Positions 45,669-54,672 of a stretch of DNA of 64,000 bases are shown here, one piece after another; position 1 is the stretch's first letter, and each line of letters starts with the position of its first letter. The stretch covers positions 682,001-746,000 of the forward strand of contig NZ_JAHWXQ010000002.1 of NCBI RefSeq assembly GCF_019336435.1. The letters run 5' to 3'. Position numbers and translations under genes: made by a program. The stretch is from Pontibacter populi. GTDB taxonomy: Bacteria; Bacteroidota; Bacteroidia; Cytophagales; Hymenobacteraceae. The notes under the pieces are model-generated. The model was given only the letters and a program-made list of their open reading frames with translations, ran no database searches and was not told the origin of the DNA.

Positions 45669-48077
45669 TTAGTAGATCGTCGGGAATGTTTTCGGATCAG
45701 CTTCGTGCATAATGTCGTAAACGGCTTCGAATACATCATCTGTGTTTGGCTTAGAGAAGTAATCGCCATCAGAGCCATACGGTGGACGGTGCGCCTGTGC
45801 TGCCAGGCATTGTGGCTTCGAATCCAGCCATCTCCAGGCTCCCTGCTCATCAACCACCTGCTGCATCATAAAGGCAGATGCGCCGCCTGGTACGTCCTCA
45901 TCGGTAAATAATACGCGGCTCGTTTTCTTGATAGAGTCGGTAATTACATGCTCAATGTCGAATGGTAACAGCGTCTGCACATCTATTACTTCCGCTGAAA
46001 TGCCGAATTCTTCCAGTTGACGGGCTGCTTCCATTACAATACGGCACATCGAGCCATAGGTAACTATAGTTACATCAGATCCTTCTTTCAGGATTTCTGG
46101 CTTGCCAAGTGGCACCGTAAACTCAGCTATGTTATTCGGGATGCGCTCTTTCAGTCTGTAACCGTTTAAGCACTCAATTACCAATGCCGGCTCATCCGCT
46201 TTCAGCAAGGTATTATAGAAACCTGCTGCCTGCGTCATATCGCGCGGAACAAGCACGTGCATGCCCCGTATGCTGTTCAGAATCATACCGATCGGGGAAC
46301 CTGAGTGCCAGATACCTTCTAAGCGGTGACCACGCGTACGAACTATAAGCGGCGCCTTTTGACCACCTTTTGTACGGTACTGTAAACATGCTACGTCATC
46401 AGACAGGATCTGAATTGCATACAACAGGTAGTCCAGGTACTGAATTTCAGTGATCGGGCGAAGACCGCGTAATGCAGCGCCAATTCCCTGGCCAATGATC
46501 GTACACTCACGAATACCGGTATCGGTAACGCGCAGTTCGCCATATTTCTCCTGTAAGCCGGCAAAAGCCTGGTTCACGTCGCCTATTTTACCCACGTCTT
46601 CCCCAATGGCAAATACACGCGGGTCACGGGCAAGTATAGCATCAAAAGCAGCTTGCAGCACCTCGCGGCCATCTACAACCGGAGAGTTCTCATCAAACTC
46701 AGCTTTTACTTCTTCAACTAATAATGCAGATTCTTCAGACTGGCTGTATAAATACGAATTGAAACGATCGGCATTTTCACCTATCGTTTGCTCCAACCAA
46801 CCTACCAGCTCACGTTTGGCTGCGTTGCGCTCATCGCGTACATAACGCAAGGCCTTACGCACCGCTCTAACTGCATCGCTGCGGATAGGAACTGTTACTT
46901 TGCGAAGCTCTTCGGTTATAGTTGCTATTTCAGTGATATGCTTGCTGTCAGCTGCCAGGTTATCCAGTAACTGGAGTGCAACGGCATGATCTTCTTTTAT
47001 ACCTGCGTCAAATGCATTCCAGGCATTTGTACGGGCTATACGAACAGCTTCTTTCGCTTCGTTCTCGATCTGGTCCAGTTGCTCGGTTGTGGAGATACCA
47101 TTTGTCAGTATCCACTCGCGCATCTTTTTAAGGCAGTCGAAATCTGCTTCCCAGTCCAGTCTCTCTCTTGATTTGTAGCGCTCGTGCGAACCCGACGTAG
47201 AGTGTCCCTGTGGTTGTGTTACTTCTTCTACGTGAATCAGAACCGGTACATGCTGCTCGCGGCAAACGCGCACGGCTACTTCGTAGGTTTCGCAAAGGGC
47301 AGCGTAATCCCAGCCTTTTACTTTAAATATCTCGTAGCCCTGCTCTCCTTCTGCGTTGCGCTGGAAACCGGCTAATATTTCAGAAATGCTTCCTTTGGTT
47401 GTCTGGTACTCAGCTGGCACCGAAATACCGTAACCATCATCCCAAACCGACACCAGCATCGGTACCTGTAGTACGCCACCGGCATTAATGGCTTCAAAAA
47501 ACATCCCTTCAGATGTCGAGGCATTGCCAATCGTTCCGAAAGCGACTTCGTTACCGTTTACCGAGAATTGGGTTAAATGCTGTAGCTCCGGGTTCTGGCG
47601 GTATAATTTGGAGGCATAAGCCAGGCCAACAAGGCGTGGCATCTGCGAGGCAGTAGGCGAAATATCAGAGCTGGAATTTTTCTGCTCCATAATATTCTTC
47701 CAGTTGCCTTCATCATCCAAGGAACGCGTGCCAAAGTGTCCGTTCATAGCGCGACCAGCTGTGGATGGCTCTGCTTCTACATCGGTGTGGGCGTATAGTT
47801 GTGCAAAATATTGCTGCAGTGTAAGCTCGCCAATGGCAAACATAAAGGTCTGGTCGCGGTAATAGCCCGAACGAAAATCGCCGTTCTGGAAAAACTTGGC
47901 CATAGCAAGCTGCGCCACTTCTTTACCATCTCCGAAGATACCGAACTTGGCTTTGCCCATAAACACTTCCTTGCGGCCTGCAAGGCTGGCGTGGCGGCTT
48001 TCCCAACCTGTGCGGTAATCCTGAAGTATTTCTTCAGCAGTTAATTTTTGAGTTATAGATACTTCAGCGGTTTGCAT
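45669..48077 (-). CDS. Fused alpha/beta E1 component of 2-oxoacid dehydrogenase
   Basis: 802 residues. Residues about 30-385 match E1 alpha (GNASTSEGMFFEAINAGG thiamine-diphosphate loop, SVWDDGYGIS, GWDYAALCETYEVAV). Residues about 470-800 match E1 beta (FAIGEDVGKIGDVNQAFAGL, EIQYLDYLLYAIQILSDDVA, VIDVQTLLPFD). Fused E1 proteins are typical of Bacteroidota and probably act on branched-chain 2-oxoacids or pyruvate; the substrate is not certain. The promoter at 48114-48145 is a good match. Confidence 0.92.
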   Translation of the reverse strand: MQTAEVSITQKLTAEEILQDYRTGWESRHASLAGRKEVFMGKAKFGIFGDGKEVAQLAMAKFFQNGDFRSGYYRDQTFMFAIGELTLQQYFAQLYAHTDVEAEPSTAGRAMNGHFGTRSLDDEGNWKNIMEQKNSSSDISPTASQMPRLVGLAYASKLYRQNPELQHLTQFSVNGNEVAFGTIGNASTSEGMFFEAINAGGVLQVPMLVSVWDDGYGISVPAEYQTTKGSISEILAGFQRNAEGEQGYEIFKVKGWDYAALCETYEVAVRVCREQHVPVLIHVEEVTQPQGHSTSGSHERYKSRERLDWEADFDCLKKMREWILTNGISTTEQLDQIENEAKEAVRIARTNAWNAFDAGIKEDHAVALQLLDNLAADSKHITEIATITEELRKVTVPIRSDAVRAVRKALRYVRDERNAAKRELVGWLEQTIGENADRFNSYLYSQSEESALLVEEVKAEFDENSPVVDGREVLQAAFDAILARDPRVFAIGEDVGKIGDVNQAFAGLQEKYGELRVTDTGIRECTIIGQGIGAALRGLRPITEIQYLDYLLYAIQILSDDVACLQYRTKGGQKAPLIVRTRGHRLEGIWHSGSPIGMILNSIRGMHVLVPRDMTQAAGFYNTLLKADEPALVIECLNGYRLKERIPNNIAEFTVPLGKPEILKEGSDVTIVTYGSMCRIVMEAARQLEEFGISAEVIDVQTLLPFDIEHVITDSIKKTSRVLFTDEDVPGGASAFMMQQVVDEQGAWRWLDSKPQCLAAQAHRPPYGSDGDYFSKPNTDDVFEAVYDIMHEADPKTFPTIY

Positions 48078-48113
48078 GTTATATCAGGATATACTTGTGG
48101 TATAATTATAGTT

Positions 48114-48145
48114 CAAAAGTACAGAACATTAGCCTAAACTTCAAA
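48114..48145 (-). promoter_or_regulatory. Promoter of the fused E1 gene
   Basis: On the minus strand TTTG (48145-48142), 20 bases, then TACTTTTG (48121-48114) exactly matches the Bacteroidota -33/-7 pair. The ATG at 48077 is 36 bases downstream. Confidence 0.7.
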
Positions 48146-48205
48146 TTGGGCCCCTGCTTCGCTAAATTTGGCACGAAAGTGGAATCCAATTTGTAAAAGA
48201 TTACT

Positions 48206-48213
48206 TATCTTTG
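48206..48213 (+). promoter_or_regulatory. Candidate -7 box of the DUF1573 gene
   Basis: TATCTTTG, a perfect TAnnTTTG match, 58 bases before the ATG at 48272. Confidence 0.45.
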
Positions 48214-48271
48214 TTTTGCTCTAAAAATAAAGAGCTGGTTTTTACGTTAATTTGCTTCTCAATTTTTTGAA

Positions 48272-49036
48272 ATGAGAAAAAACATATACATTATTGCGTT
48301 ACTAACTCTGCTACTGGTTAGTTTTGGTGCAAATGCACAAGGCGAACTTACGTTTGAAAAGGAAACGCATGACTTTGGCAAAATTGCAGAAGGAACCTTA
48401 GCCAGTTACGAGTTTAAGGTAAAGAACGTGGGAGATCAGCCGGTGGTTATTTCAAATGTGCAGCCATCATGCGGATGCACTACTCCTGACTGGACCAAAA
48501 CGCCAATTTTGCCTGGAAAAACAGGTGTTATAAAAGCCGTTTATAACAGCGCAAGCCGCCCGGGACCGTTTTATAAGTCGATTTCGGTTGTCTCGAATGG
48601 TAAAACGCCTAATACTACCATCTACATAAAAGGTGATGTTGGGCCAAAAGATTTGAAAAACAGTTATACGCAGGAACAAAAACTGATGTCGCCGCGTTTG
48701 GCAGTTGGAAGCACAATTCACAGCTTTGGCAAACTTGAAAAAGGACAAAAAGCTGTTGCTAAATTCATCATTAAAAACACAGGTCGGCAGAACCTTGTAG
48801 TGCAGGGGGTACAGAGCAAATGCAACTGCGTTAGCTATAAAGTATCTAAGCCGGCAATAAAAGCAGGAGAACAAGCAGTTTTGGAACTTACATACATTCC
48901 GGTGATGTTAAAGGAGCAAAACGAGCAGGTAACTGTTCTTTCAAATGATATCGTAATGCCAAATCTCAGGCTAACATTAAAAGCAAATGTGGTTGAGAGC
49001 CTGGCAAACAGGAATATGTTAAGGGAAGGCGAATAG
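48272..49036 (+). CDS. Secreted protein with two DUF1573 domains
   Basis: 254 residues. A signal peptide (about 22 residues) is followed by two immunoglobulin-like DUF1573 modules. Each has HDFGKIAEGTLASYEFKVKN or the equivalent HSFGKLEKGQKAVAKFIIKN, then a CGC or CNC pair (QPSCGCTTPDW; QSKCNCVSYKV) that is characteristic. The family is abundant in Bacteroidota and its function is unknown. Confidence 0.92.
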   Translation: MRKNIYIIALLTLLLVSFGANAQGELTFEKETHDFGKIAEGTLASYEFKVKNVGDQPVVISNVQPSCGCTTPDWTKTPILPGKTGVIKAVYNSASRPGPFYKSISVVSNGKTPNTTIYIKGDVGPKDLKNSYTQEQKLMSPRLAVGSTIHSFGKLEKGQKAVAKFIIKNTGRQNLVVQGVQSKCNCVSYKVSKPAIKAGEQAVLELTYIPVMLKEQNEQVTVLSNDIVMPNLRLTLKANVVESLANRNMLREGE

Positions 49037-49082
49037 CCGGTACCTTTCAGATAGTTTTTTTCATAGTTTTATTTTGTACTAA

Positions 49083-49110
49083 CGGCAGTGATTTTATCGC
49101 TGCCTTTTTT
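49083..49110 (+). terminator. Terminator after the DUF1573 gene
   Basis: GGCAGTGAT-TTT-ATCGCTGCC stem with a TTTTTT run. Confidence 0.85.
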
Positions 49111-49215
49111 CATTTTATACCTTTCCGTTTCCCGCCTTTCTTATATTTCCGGTGCAATTCTATAGTTTAGACTGGGCTTAGTATTTTCAATAAAAAATGT
49201 AGTTTTTATTACTTT

Positions 49216-49242
49216 CATAACCTGAAGTTAGTGGTATATTTG
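49216..49242 (+). promoter_or_regulatory. Candidate promoter of ald
   Basis: TATATTTG at 49235-49242 is a perfect -7 box; TTTC about 19 bases upstream is a weak -33. The ATG at 49275 is 32 bases downstream. Confidence 0.45.
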
Positions 49243-49274
49243 CGCAGCTTTTCCAAAACTAAATATAGAACGAC

Positions 49275-50387
49275 ATGATTATTGGTGTTCCAAAGGAAAT
49301 TAAGAATAATGAAAACCGCGTAGGTGCAACGCCTGCAGGTGTAAATGAGCTGGTACGTAACGGCCATACCGTATATGTACAGGCTACTGCCGGCGAAGGC
49401 AGCGGTTTTGCTGACGAAGAGTATGCAAATGCTGGCGCAACTATACTTCCAACTATAGCGGAGGTATATGCCATTGCTGAAATGATCGTGAAAGTAAAAG
49501 AGCCGATCGAATCTGAATACAGTCTGATCAAAGACAACCAGCTGCTTTTCACGTATTTCCACTTTGCATCGCATGAGCCACTTACGAAGGCTATGATCGA
49601 GCGCAACGCGGTTTGCCTTGCTTACGAAACAGTTGAGCGCCCGGACAGAAGCCTTCCTTTGTTAGTACCAATGTCTGAAGTTGCCGGCCGTATGTCTATC
49701 CAGGAAGGTGCTAAATACCTGGAGAAACCATTGAAAGGCCGCGGTATATTGTTAGGTGGCGTACCAGGAGTGCGTCCTGCCCAAGTACTTATTCTTGGTG
49801 GCGGTGTAGTAGGTACCAATGCGGCTAAAATGGCTGCCGGTATGGGTGCCGACGTTACGATCCTGGATACTAACCTGGCTCGTCTGCGTTACTTGGATGA
49901 TGTTCTTCCTGCGAACGTTACAACACAAATGTCTAATGGCTATGTGATTCGTGAGCTGGTTAAGACACACGATCTGATTATTGGTGCCGTATTGATACCA
50001 GGTGCAAAAGCTCCAAACCTGATCACACGTGACATGTTGAAGACCATGAAGCCAGGTACTGTACTGGTTGACGTTGCTGTTGACCAAGGTGGTTGTATCG
50101 AAACTTGTAAGCCAACAACACACGAGAACCCTACTTTCATTATAGACGATGTGGTACATTACTGCGTGGCTAACATGCCAGGTGCGGTTCCGTTCACATC
50201 TACGCAGGCGCTTACCAACGCTACATTACCATATGTTGTGCAGGTTGCCAACAAAGGCTGGAAAGAGGCTTGTGCCAATAGCGAAGAACTGAAAAAAGGT
50301 TTGAATGTGGTAAATGGCAAAGTAGTGTACAAAGGTGTAGCTGAAGCGTTTGGCTTAGAATATACTGATGTAAATACAGTGCTATAG
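49275..50387 (+). CDS. ald: Alanine dehydrogenase
   Basis: 370 residues, full length. N-terminal MIIGVPKEIKNNENRVGATPAGV and QATAGEGSGFADEEY are the family signature. The NAD domain has VLILGGGVVGTNAAKMAAGMGADVTILD, and the C-terminal VAVDQGGCIETCKPTTHENP is typical. It interconverts alanine and pyruvate with NAD. The gene stands alone with its own promoter and terminator. Confidence 0.95.
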   Translation: MIIGVPKEIKNNENRVGATPAGVNELVRNGHTVYVQATAGEGSGFADEEYANAGATILPTIAEVYAIAEMIVKVKEPIESEYSLIKDNQLLFTYFHFASHEPLTKAMIERNAVCLAYETVERPDRSLPLLVPMSEVAGRMSIQEGAKYLEKPLKGRGILLGGVPGVRPAQVLILGGGVVGTNAAKMAAGMGADVTILDTNLARLRYLDDVLPANVTTQMSNGYVIRELVKTHDLIIGAVLIPGAKAPNLITRDMLKTMKPGTVLVDVAVDQGGCIETCKPTTHENPTFIIDDVVHYCVANMPGAVPFTSTQALTNATLPYVVQVANKGWKEACANSEELKKGLNVVNGKVVYKGVAEAFGLEYTDVNTVL

Positions 50388-50407
50388 TTTACTGAAAAAT
50401 AAAGTAG

Positions 50408-50448
50408 CAAAACGCCTTCCGGATTAATTCTGGAAGGCGTTTTTTTTG
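50408..50448 (+). terminator. Terminator of ald
   Basis: AAACGCCTTCC and GGAAGGCGTTTTTTTT form a strong stem with a T run. Confidence 0.9.
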
Positions 50449-51412
50449 GTCTGAACCTAGATTACCTCACCCCAACCCTCTCCTAAAAACAGGAGAGGGA
50501 GTTTGGTTATAGGTAGTGGCTATAATTTTATAGTTGGTGTGCCCCCCGGCCCCTCCTTATCCAAGGTGGAAAGTTTATATGACTACTTCTCCATCTGTCA
50601 TCCTGAAAGGATTCTGGTAGAAGGGAGTTAAGACCTTTGTTATAGTTGGAGTTGGAGTTATAGTTTTAGAGCTATGTCTTCTGGAGCGGGTTTGCAACCC
50701 TTGTCTACCTATAGGGTTGAGTTTGTAACTCAACTGGCCCGACAGGGACACGAATTGTCAGAATCAGGATTTTCAGGATTAAAGGATTTTCAGGATATGA
50801 CTTTTGCTACAGTCCAGTAAACAGTTTGATAATCACGGTATTAACCCACCCCTGCCCCTCCCGAGAGGGGAATTTCTGTTGTTGCTATAGTTGGTGGCTA
50901 CAGTTCTATAGTTAGCGATTTAACACCCCTATAGTCCCCTCAAGGGGACTATTCCGCTATAGTTATAGTTTGCGCTAAAGTTCCATAGTTGTATTCCAAG
51001 ATTAAGGACAGGTTTACCTGTCCCCTCGAAACTATAATCCCGATAAAACTCGAAGCTTACCGGTTCAAACTATAGAATAACTGCAACTATCGAACTGATC
51101 GCAGTCTTTGGGTTGAGCGCCTTTGATTTGTTGCGGTGCCGCCAGGAAATCCGAGGAACGAGGATAGCAAGAAAGCAGCAGCGCGATGCCCGAAGACGGG
51201 GCCTCCCGGCCGTGAGGGCACCAAAGCCAGATTAGAAACAATAGATGAGTAAAGCTCCCAGGATCAAAGGAAGCTACGAAAGAAAAGGCTTGGTTCAATT
51301 AAATAACTATAGTGAGATATAGCATTGTAGCTTCTCAAACTATAAAACTGTACCTTCTCAAACTTTAAGTTAAGATAGATTTCTCACGTTGTTCGAAATG
51401 ACAAGAGACCAA
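50449..51412. repeat. Intergenic repeat island, copy 3
   Basis: About 960 bases with no gene. It holds a CCCTCTCCT/AGGAGAGGG hairpin (about 50473-50500), a GCGGGTTTGCAACCC hairpin (about 50692-50705), GTTGAGTT/AACTCAAC (50716-50734), a CAGGATTTTCAGGATTAAAG repeat (about 50764-50800), CCCCTCCC/GAGAGGGG (50844-50875), CCCCTCAAGGGG, GGACAGGT/ACCTGTCC (51006-51023) and the core at 51097-51404. All match modules in copies 1 and 2. Confidence 0.85.
51097..51404 (+). repeat. Conserved core of composite repeat, copy 3
   Basis: Same start (CAGTCTTTGGGTTGAGCGCC), middle (GCCCGAAGACGGGGC at 51188-51202, then GGCCTCCCGGCC) and TTCGAAATGACAA end as the other two cores. GGTGCC near 51138 can pair with GGCACC near 51217 as a closing stem. 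The minus-strand open frame here (51065-51298) is in a different frame from the one in copy 2. Confidence 0.6.
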
Positions 51413-51862
51413 CTATAATTTACTAAAAACAGGAATCTCCTGTAACGGCTCAAACTGCCTTGTTTCAAAATCGACCTGCCAGCAGTAATGCGCCAACCCA
51501 TTGGTAATAACCAAGAATTTGGCTCTTATAGTCTGATTATACACCGAGACCTGCTTTACCACATCCTGCGTAACAGGCACGTAGGCAGCTTTACACTCGA
51601 TCAGCATCAGCGGGTTTCCGGAATTATCGTATACACATAAATCCGTGCGTTTTTGCAGTTTGTTATAGTTAGTGCCGCGCTCTATACTGATTAGGCTTTT
51701 TGGATAACCCAGGTTATTAATCAGATAGTGCAGAAAGTGTTGACGTACCCATTCCTCGGGCGTTAAAACTATATTCTTCCGGCGCAGTATATCAAAAATG
51801 AGATAATTCGCCCCGGATTTTGTAACTTTGTGATCGAATGGTGGCAGATTGAGTGCTTCCAT
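51413..51862 (-). CDS. Orphan HsdR N-terminal-like (PD-(D/E)XK) nuclease-fold protein
   Basis: 149 residues from the ATG at 51862, which gives MEALNLPPFDHKV; a longer frame begins at 51904. The nuclease-fold residues Asp74 (RTDLCVYD) and Glu89-Cys-Lys91 (LIECKA) match the type I restriction HsdR N-terminal domain. No helicase, HsdM or HsdS genes are near, so it is a stand-alone version common in Bacteroidota. A DNA-repair or recombination role is possible. Confidence 0.85.
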   Translation of the reverse strand: MEALNLPPFDHKVTKSGANYLIFDILRRKNIVLTPEEWVRQHFLHYLINNLGYPKSLISIERGTNYNKLQKRTDLCVYDNSGNPLMLIECKAAYVPVTQDVVKQVSVYNQTIRAKFLVITNGLAHYCWQVDFETRQFEPLQEIPVFSKL

Positions 51863-51951
51863 GCTGCAATTTAACCATTTTCTGACGCTCCGCCCCCGTA
51901 GCACCGGCTGCCAAGGCGGATTTTTTATATCTAATTGAATATATTTATTTT

Positions 51952-52725
51952 ATGAAGACGAAAGAAGAGATCGTAAACGACTGGTTGCCTCGCTACACAG
52001 GTGTACCGCTCAATGAGTTTGGAGAATATATCCTGCTTACCAATTTTATAAACTACGTGCGCATGTTCGCCGACCGTTTTGAAGTGGAGATAAAAGGCCT
52101 GGACAAACCAATGCAAACGGCTACTGCCAATAATATTACCATCATTAACTTTGGTATGGGCAGTGCAATGGCGGCAACGGTAATGGACCTGTTATCTGCT
52201 ATAAAACCTAAAGCAGCTTTATTTTTAGGCAAATGTGGTGGTCTGAAAAGAAAAACACAGATCGGTGACCTGATCCTTCCGATTGCTGCAATTCGTGGCG
52301 AAGGTACATCTGATGACTATTTACCACCAGAAATTCCGGCGTTGCCATCATTCCGTTTGCAGCGTGCGGTATCATCTATGATCAAAAAGCATGAGATGGA
52401 CTACTGGACGGGTACTGTTTACACTACTAACCGCCGCGTTTGGGAGCACGACGAAGATTTTAAAGATTACCTGCGCCAGATCCGTGCGATGGGCATTGAC
52501 ATGGAAACAGCCACAATTTTTACGGTTGGCTTCATAAACGAGATACCGCATGGTGCGCTGCTGCTAGTATCGGATAACCCGATGATTCCGGAAGGTGTGA
52601 AGACATCGGAAAGCGACAAGCTGGTAACATCATCTTATGTAGAAAAGCACTTAAGTATTGGTATTGATTCGTTGATCGAGCTGAAAAACTCAGGCGAGTC
52701 GGTTAAACACATGCGCTTCGAATAA
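51952..52725 (+). CDS. amn: AMP nucleosidase
   Basis: 257 residues, the short Bacteroidota type. MKTKEEIVNDWLPRYTGVPLNEFGEYILLTNF starts the family signature; FLGKCGGLK and DMETATIFTVGF carry the phosphorylase-like active site, and VSDNPMIPEGVKT follows. It cleaves AMP to adenine and ribose 5-phosphate. It is 10 bases before the amidohydrolase gene. Confidence 0.9.
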   Translation: MKTKEEIVNDWLPRYTGVPLNEFGEYILLTNFINYVRMFADRFEVEIKGLDKPMQTATANNITIINFGMGSAMAATVMDLLSAIKPKAALFLGKCGGLKRKTQIGDLILPIAAIRGEGTSDDYLPPEIPALPSFRLQRAVSSMIKKHEMDYWTGTVYTTNRRVWEHDEDFKDYLRQIRAMGIDMETATIFTVGFINEIPHGALLLVSDNPMIPEGVKTSESDKLVTSSYVEKHLSIGIDSLIELKNSGESVKHMRFE

Positions 52726-52735
52726 AAGATCATCC

Positions 52736-54397
52736 ATGAAAAAAACCTTACGCTCCTTTGCTGTGGCCATGCTGCTTGGCACAACCCTGTTCAGCAGTTG
52801 CACCAGTACCCAAACAGCTACCGAAACTGCCGACCTTATCGTTTACAACGGTACTGTTTATACAGTTAATGATGCTTTTGATAAGGCTGAAGCTTTTGCC
52901 GTGAAAGCCGGGAAAATCCTGGCTGTCGGCACTACCGAAGAGATCCGGAACAAGTACAAAGCTACTGAAGAACTGGACGCTCAGGGTAAGGCCATTTATC
53001 CAGGCTTTAACGATGCCCATGCACACTTTTACCGGTATGGTTTATCGTTGCAGTCGGCGGATCTGGTAGGTACGGAGTCGTTTAAGGAAGTAGTGCAGAA
53101 AGTAACCGAACAGCGCGAAAAGTATCCGGATGCAGACTGGATAACCGGCCGCGGCTGGGACCAGAACGATTGGGCTGTAAAGGAATTCCCGACAAAAGAT
53201 ACGCTGGACGCGCTTTTCCCGAATACCCCGATCATTCTTACCCGCATAGATGGGCACGCAGCTATAGTTAACCAAAAGGCTCTTGACTTAGCAGGAATAA
53301 AACCAACTACCAAAATGGTAGGCGGCCTTGTAGAGGTGGAGAACGGTAAAATGACCGGTATTCTGATCGATAATGCTATCGATTTGGTATCAGCTAAAAT
53401 TCCGGAGCCGGATGAACAGGAACAACGTCAGGCTTTAGTCAATGCACAGCAGAACTGCTTTGCAGTTGGTTTAACTTCGCTGGCTGATGCCGGACTGGAT
53501 AAGAGTACTGCCGACCTTATGGATGCCATGCACAAAAGCGGCGACCTGCAGATGCGTGTGTATGTGATGCTGAACCCAACCAAAGCCAACCTGGACCATT
53601 ACCTGAAGAACGGCATCTATAAAACCAACAGGCTGAATGTGCGCTCGTTTAAGATCTATGGCGATGGGGCCCTTGGCTCACGTGGGGCAGCTTTGATCAA
53701 ACCTTATCACGACAAAGCTGGACACTATGGTTTCCTGCTTGCTACTGAAAAAGAGTTCAGGGATATAGCAGCCCAATTGGCTAAGTCAGACTTTCAGATG
53801 AACACCCACGCTATCGGCGATTCTACAAACCGTTTGCTGCTGGATATTTATGGTGAAGCGCTGGGTGGCAAAAATGATAAACGCTGGAGAATTGAACACT
53901 CCCAGATCATAAACCCTGCCGACATGGCAAAATTTGGCAAGTATAACATTGTGCCATCGGTGCAGCCAACACATGCTACCTCTGATATGTACTGGGCCGG
54001 CGACAGGCTGGGCAAGGAGCGTATGCCACATGCCTATCCGTTTAAAGAACTATTGCAGCAGAATGGGTGGATTCCGTTGGGCAGCGATTTCCCTGTAGAG
54101 CATATTAACCCGCTTTACACGTTCCATGCAGCAGTTGCCCGCCAGGATGCCAAGAACTACCCTACTGGTGGCTTCCAGATGGAGAATGCACTGACGCGCG
54201 AAGAAGCACTGCGCGGCATGACAATCTGGGCGGCGAAGGCAGCTTTTGAAGAGAACGAAAAAGGAACCATAGAACCAGGCAAGTTTGCTGACTTTGTGGT
54301 ACTGGAAGATGACCTGATGACCGTTGCTCCGGAGAAGATGCGCAACCTTCAGGTTCTTTACACTTATGTTGATGGAAAGCAGGTTTACAAAAAGTAA
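52736..54397 (+). CDS. YtcJ-like amidohydrolase lipoprotein
   Basis: 553 residues. A lipobox (LFSSC, Cys about 22) ends the signal. The amidohydrolase 3 domain has the metal motif HAHFYRYG (NDAHAH), WITGRGWDQNDW, NTHAIGDSTNRL and GSDFPVEHINPL, and a composite beta-sandwich tail. Substrates of the YtcJ-like group are mostly unknown. It follows amn closely and ends at a strong terminator. Confidence 0.9.
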   Translation: MKKTLRSFAVAMLLGTTLFSSCTSTQTATETADLIVYNGTVYTVNDAFDKAEAFAVKAGKILAVGTTEEIRNKYKATEELDAQGKAIYPGFNDAHAHFYRYGLSLQSADLVGTESFKEVVQKVTEQREKYPDADWITGRGWDQNDWAVKEFPTKDTLDALFPNTPIILTRIDGHAAIVNQKALDLAGIKPTTKMVGGLVEVENGKMTGILIDNAIDLVSAKIPEPDEQEQRQALVNAQQNCFAVGLTSLADAGLDKSTADLMDAMHKSGDLQMRVYVMLNPTKANLDHYLKNGIYKTNRLNVRSFKIYGDGALGSRGAALIKPYHDKAGHYGFLLATEKEFRDIAAQLAKSDFQMNTHAIGDSTNRLLLDIYGEALGGKNDKRWRIEHSQIINPADMAKFGKYNIVPSVQPTHATSDMYWAGDRLGKERMPHAYPFKELLQQNGWIPLGSDFPVEHINPLYTFHAAVARQDAKNYPTGGFQMENALTREEALRGMTIWAAKAAFEENEKGTIEPGKFADFVVLEDDLMTVAPEKMRNLQVLYTYVDGKQVYKK

Positions 54398-54413
54398 TCT
54401 CAACTATAAACTA

Positions 54414-54450
54414 TAAAAAAGCCGCTGCGGATTACTGCAGCGGCTTTTTC
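54414..54450 (+). terminator. Terminator of the amn-amidohydrolase operon
   Basis: AAAAAGCCGCTGC and GCAGCGGCTTTTT with an 8-base loop. Confidence 0.9.
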
Positions 54451-54496
54451 GTTTTAGATGCTATAGTCAAAATATAGTTTGGAAGTATTTAACTGC

Positions 54497-54655
54497 GCCT
54501 TCGCTCTCGGCCCACGAGTGTAAGTTAGACATGGCGTCACGCCTCATTGCTCAACTATAACGACTCAGTATAAAGTAATACTATAAACTATAGTTTGACG
54601 CGGCCAGAGTCCGCTGATAGCTCACACTTGCGGGAGGCAAGCGAGGCTTGGAGAT
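54497..54655. repeat. MITE-like inverted-repeat element, copy 2
   Basis: Left arm CTTCGCTCTCGGCCCACGAG and its imperfect inverted partner at 54619-54650 (CTCACACTTGCGGGAGGCAA) match the arms of the 27478 element. AACTATAGTT (54586-54595) is near the centre, and another copy is at 54665. Confidence 0.6.
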
Positions 54656-54672
54656 CTAAAGTTAAACTATAG

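Noticed and set aside
50449..51412. Possible CRISPR array in the repeat-rich spacer
   Set aside because: Repeats are of different kinds, irregularly spaced and palindromic, with no spacer pattern or cas genes.
51863..51904. Longer N-terminus for the HsdR_N-like gene
   Set aside because: The 14 extra residues are Arg-rich and unlike the family; the ATG at 51862 starts the recognisable MEALNLPPF.
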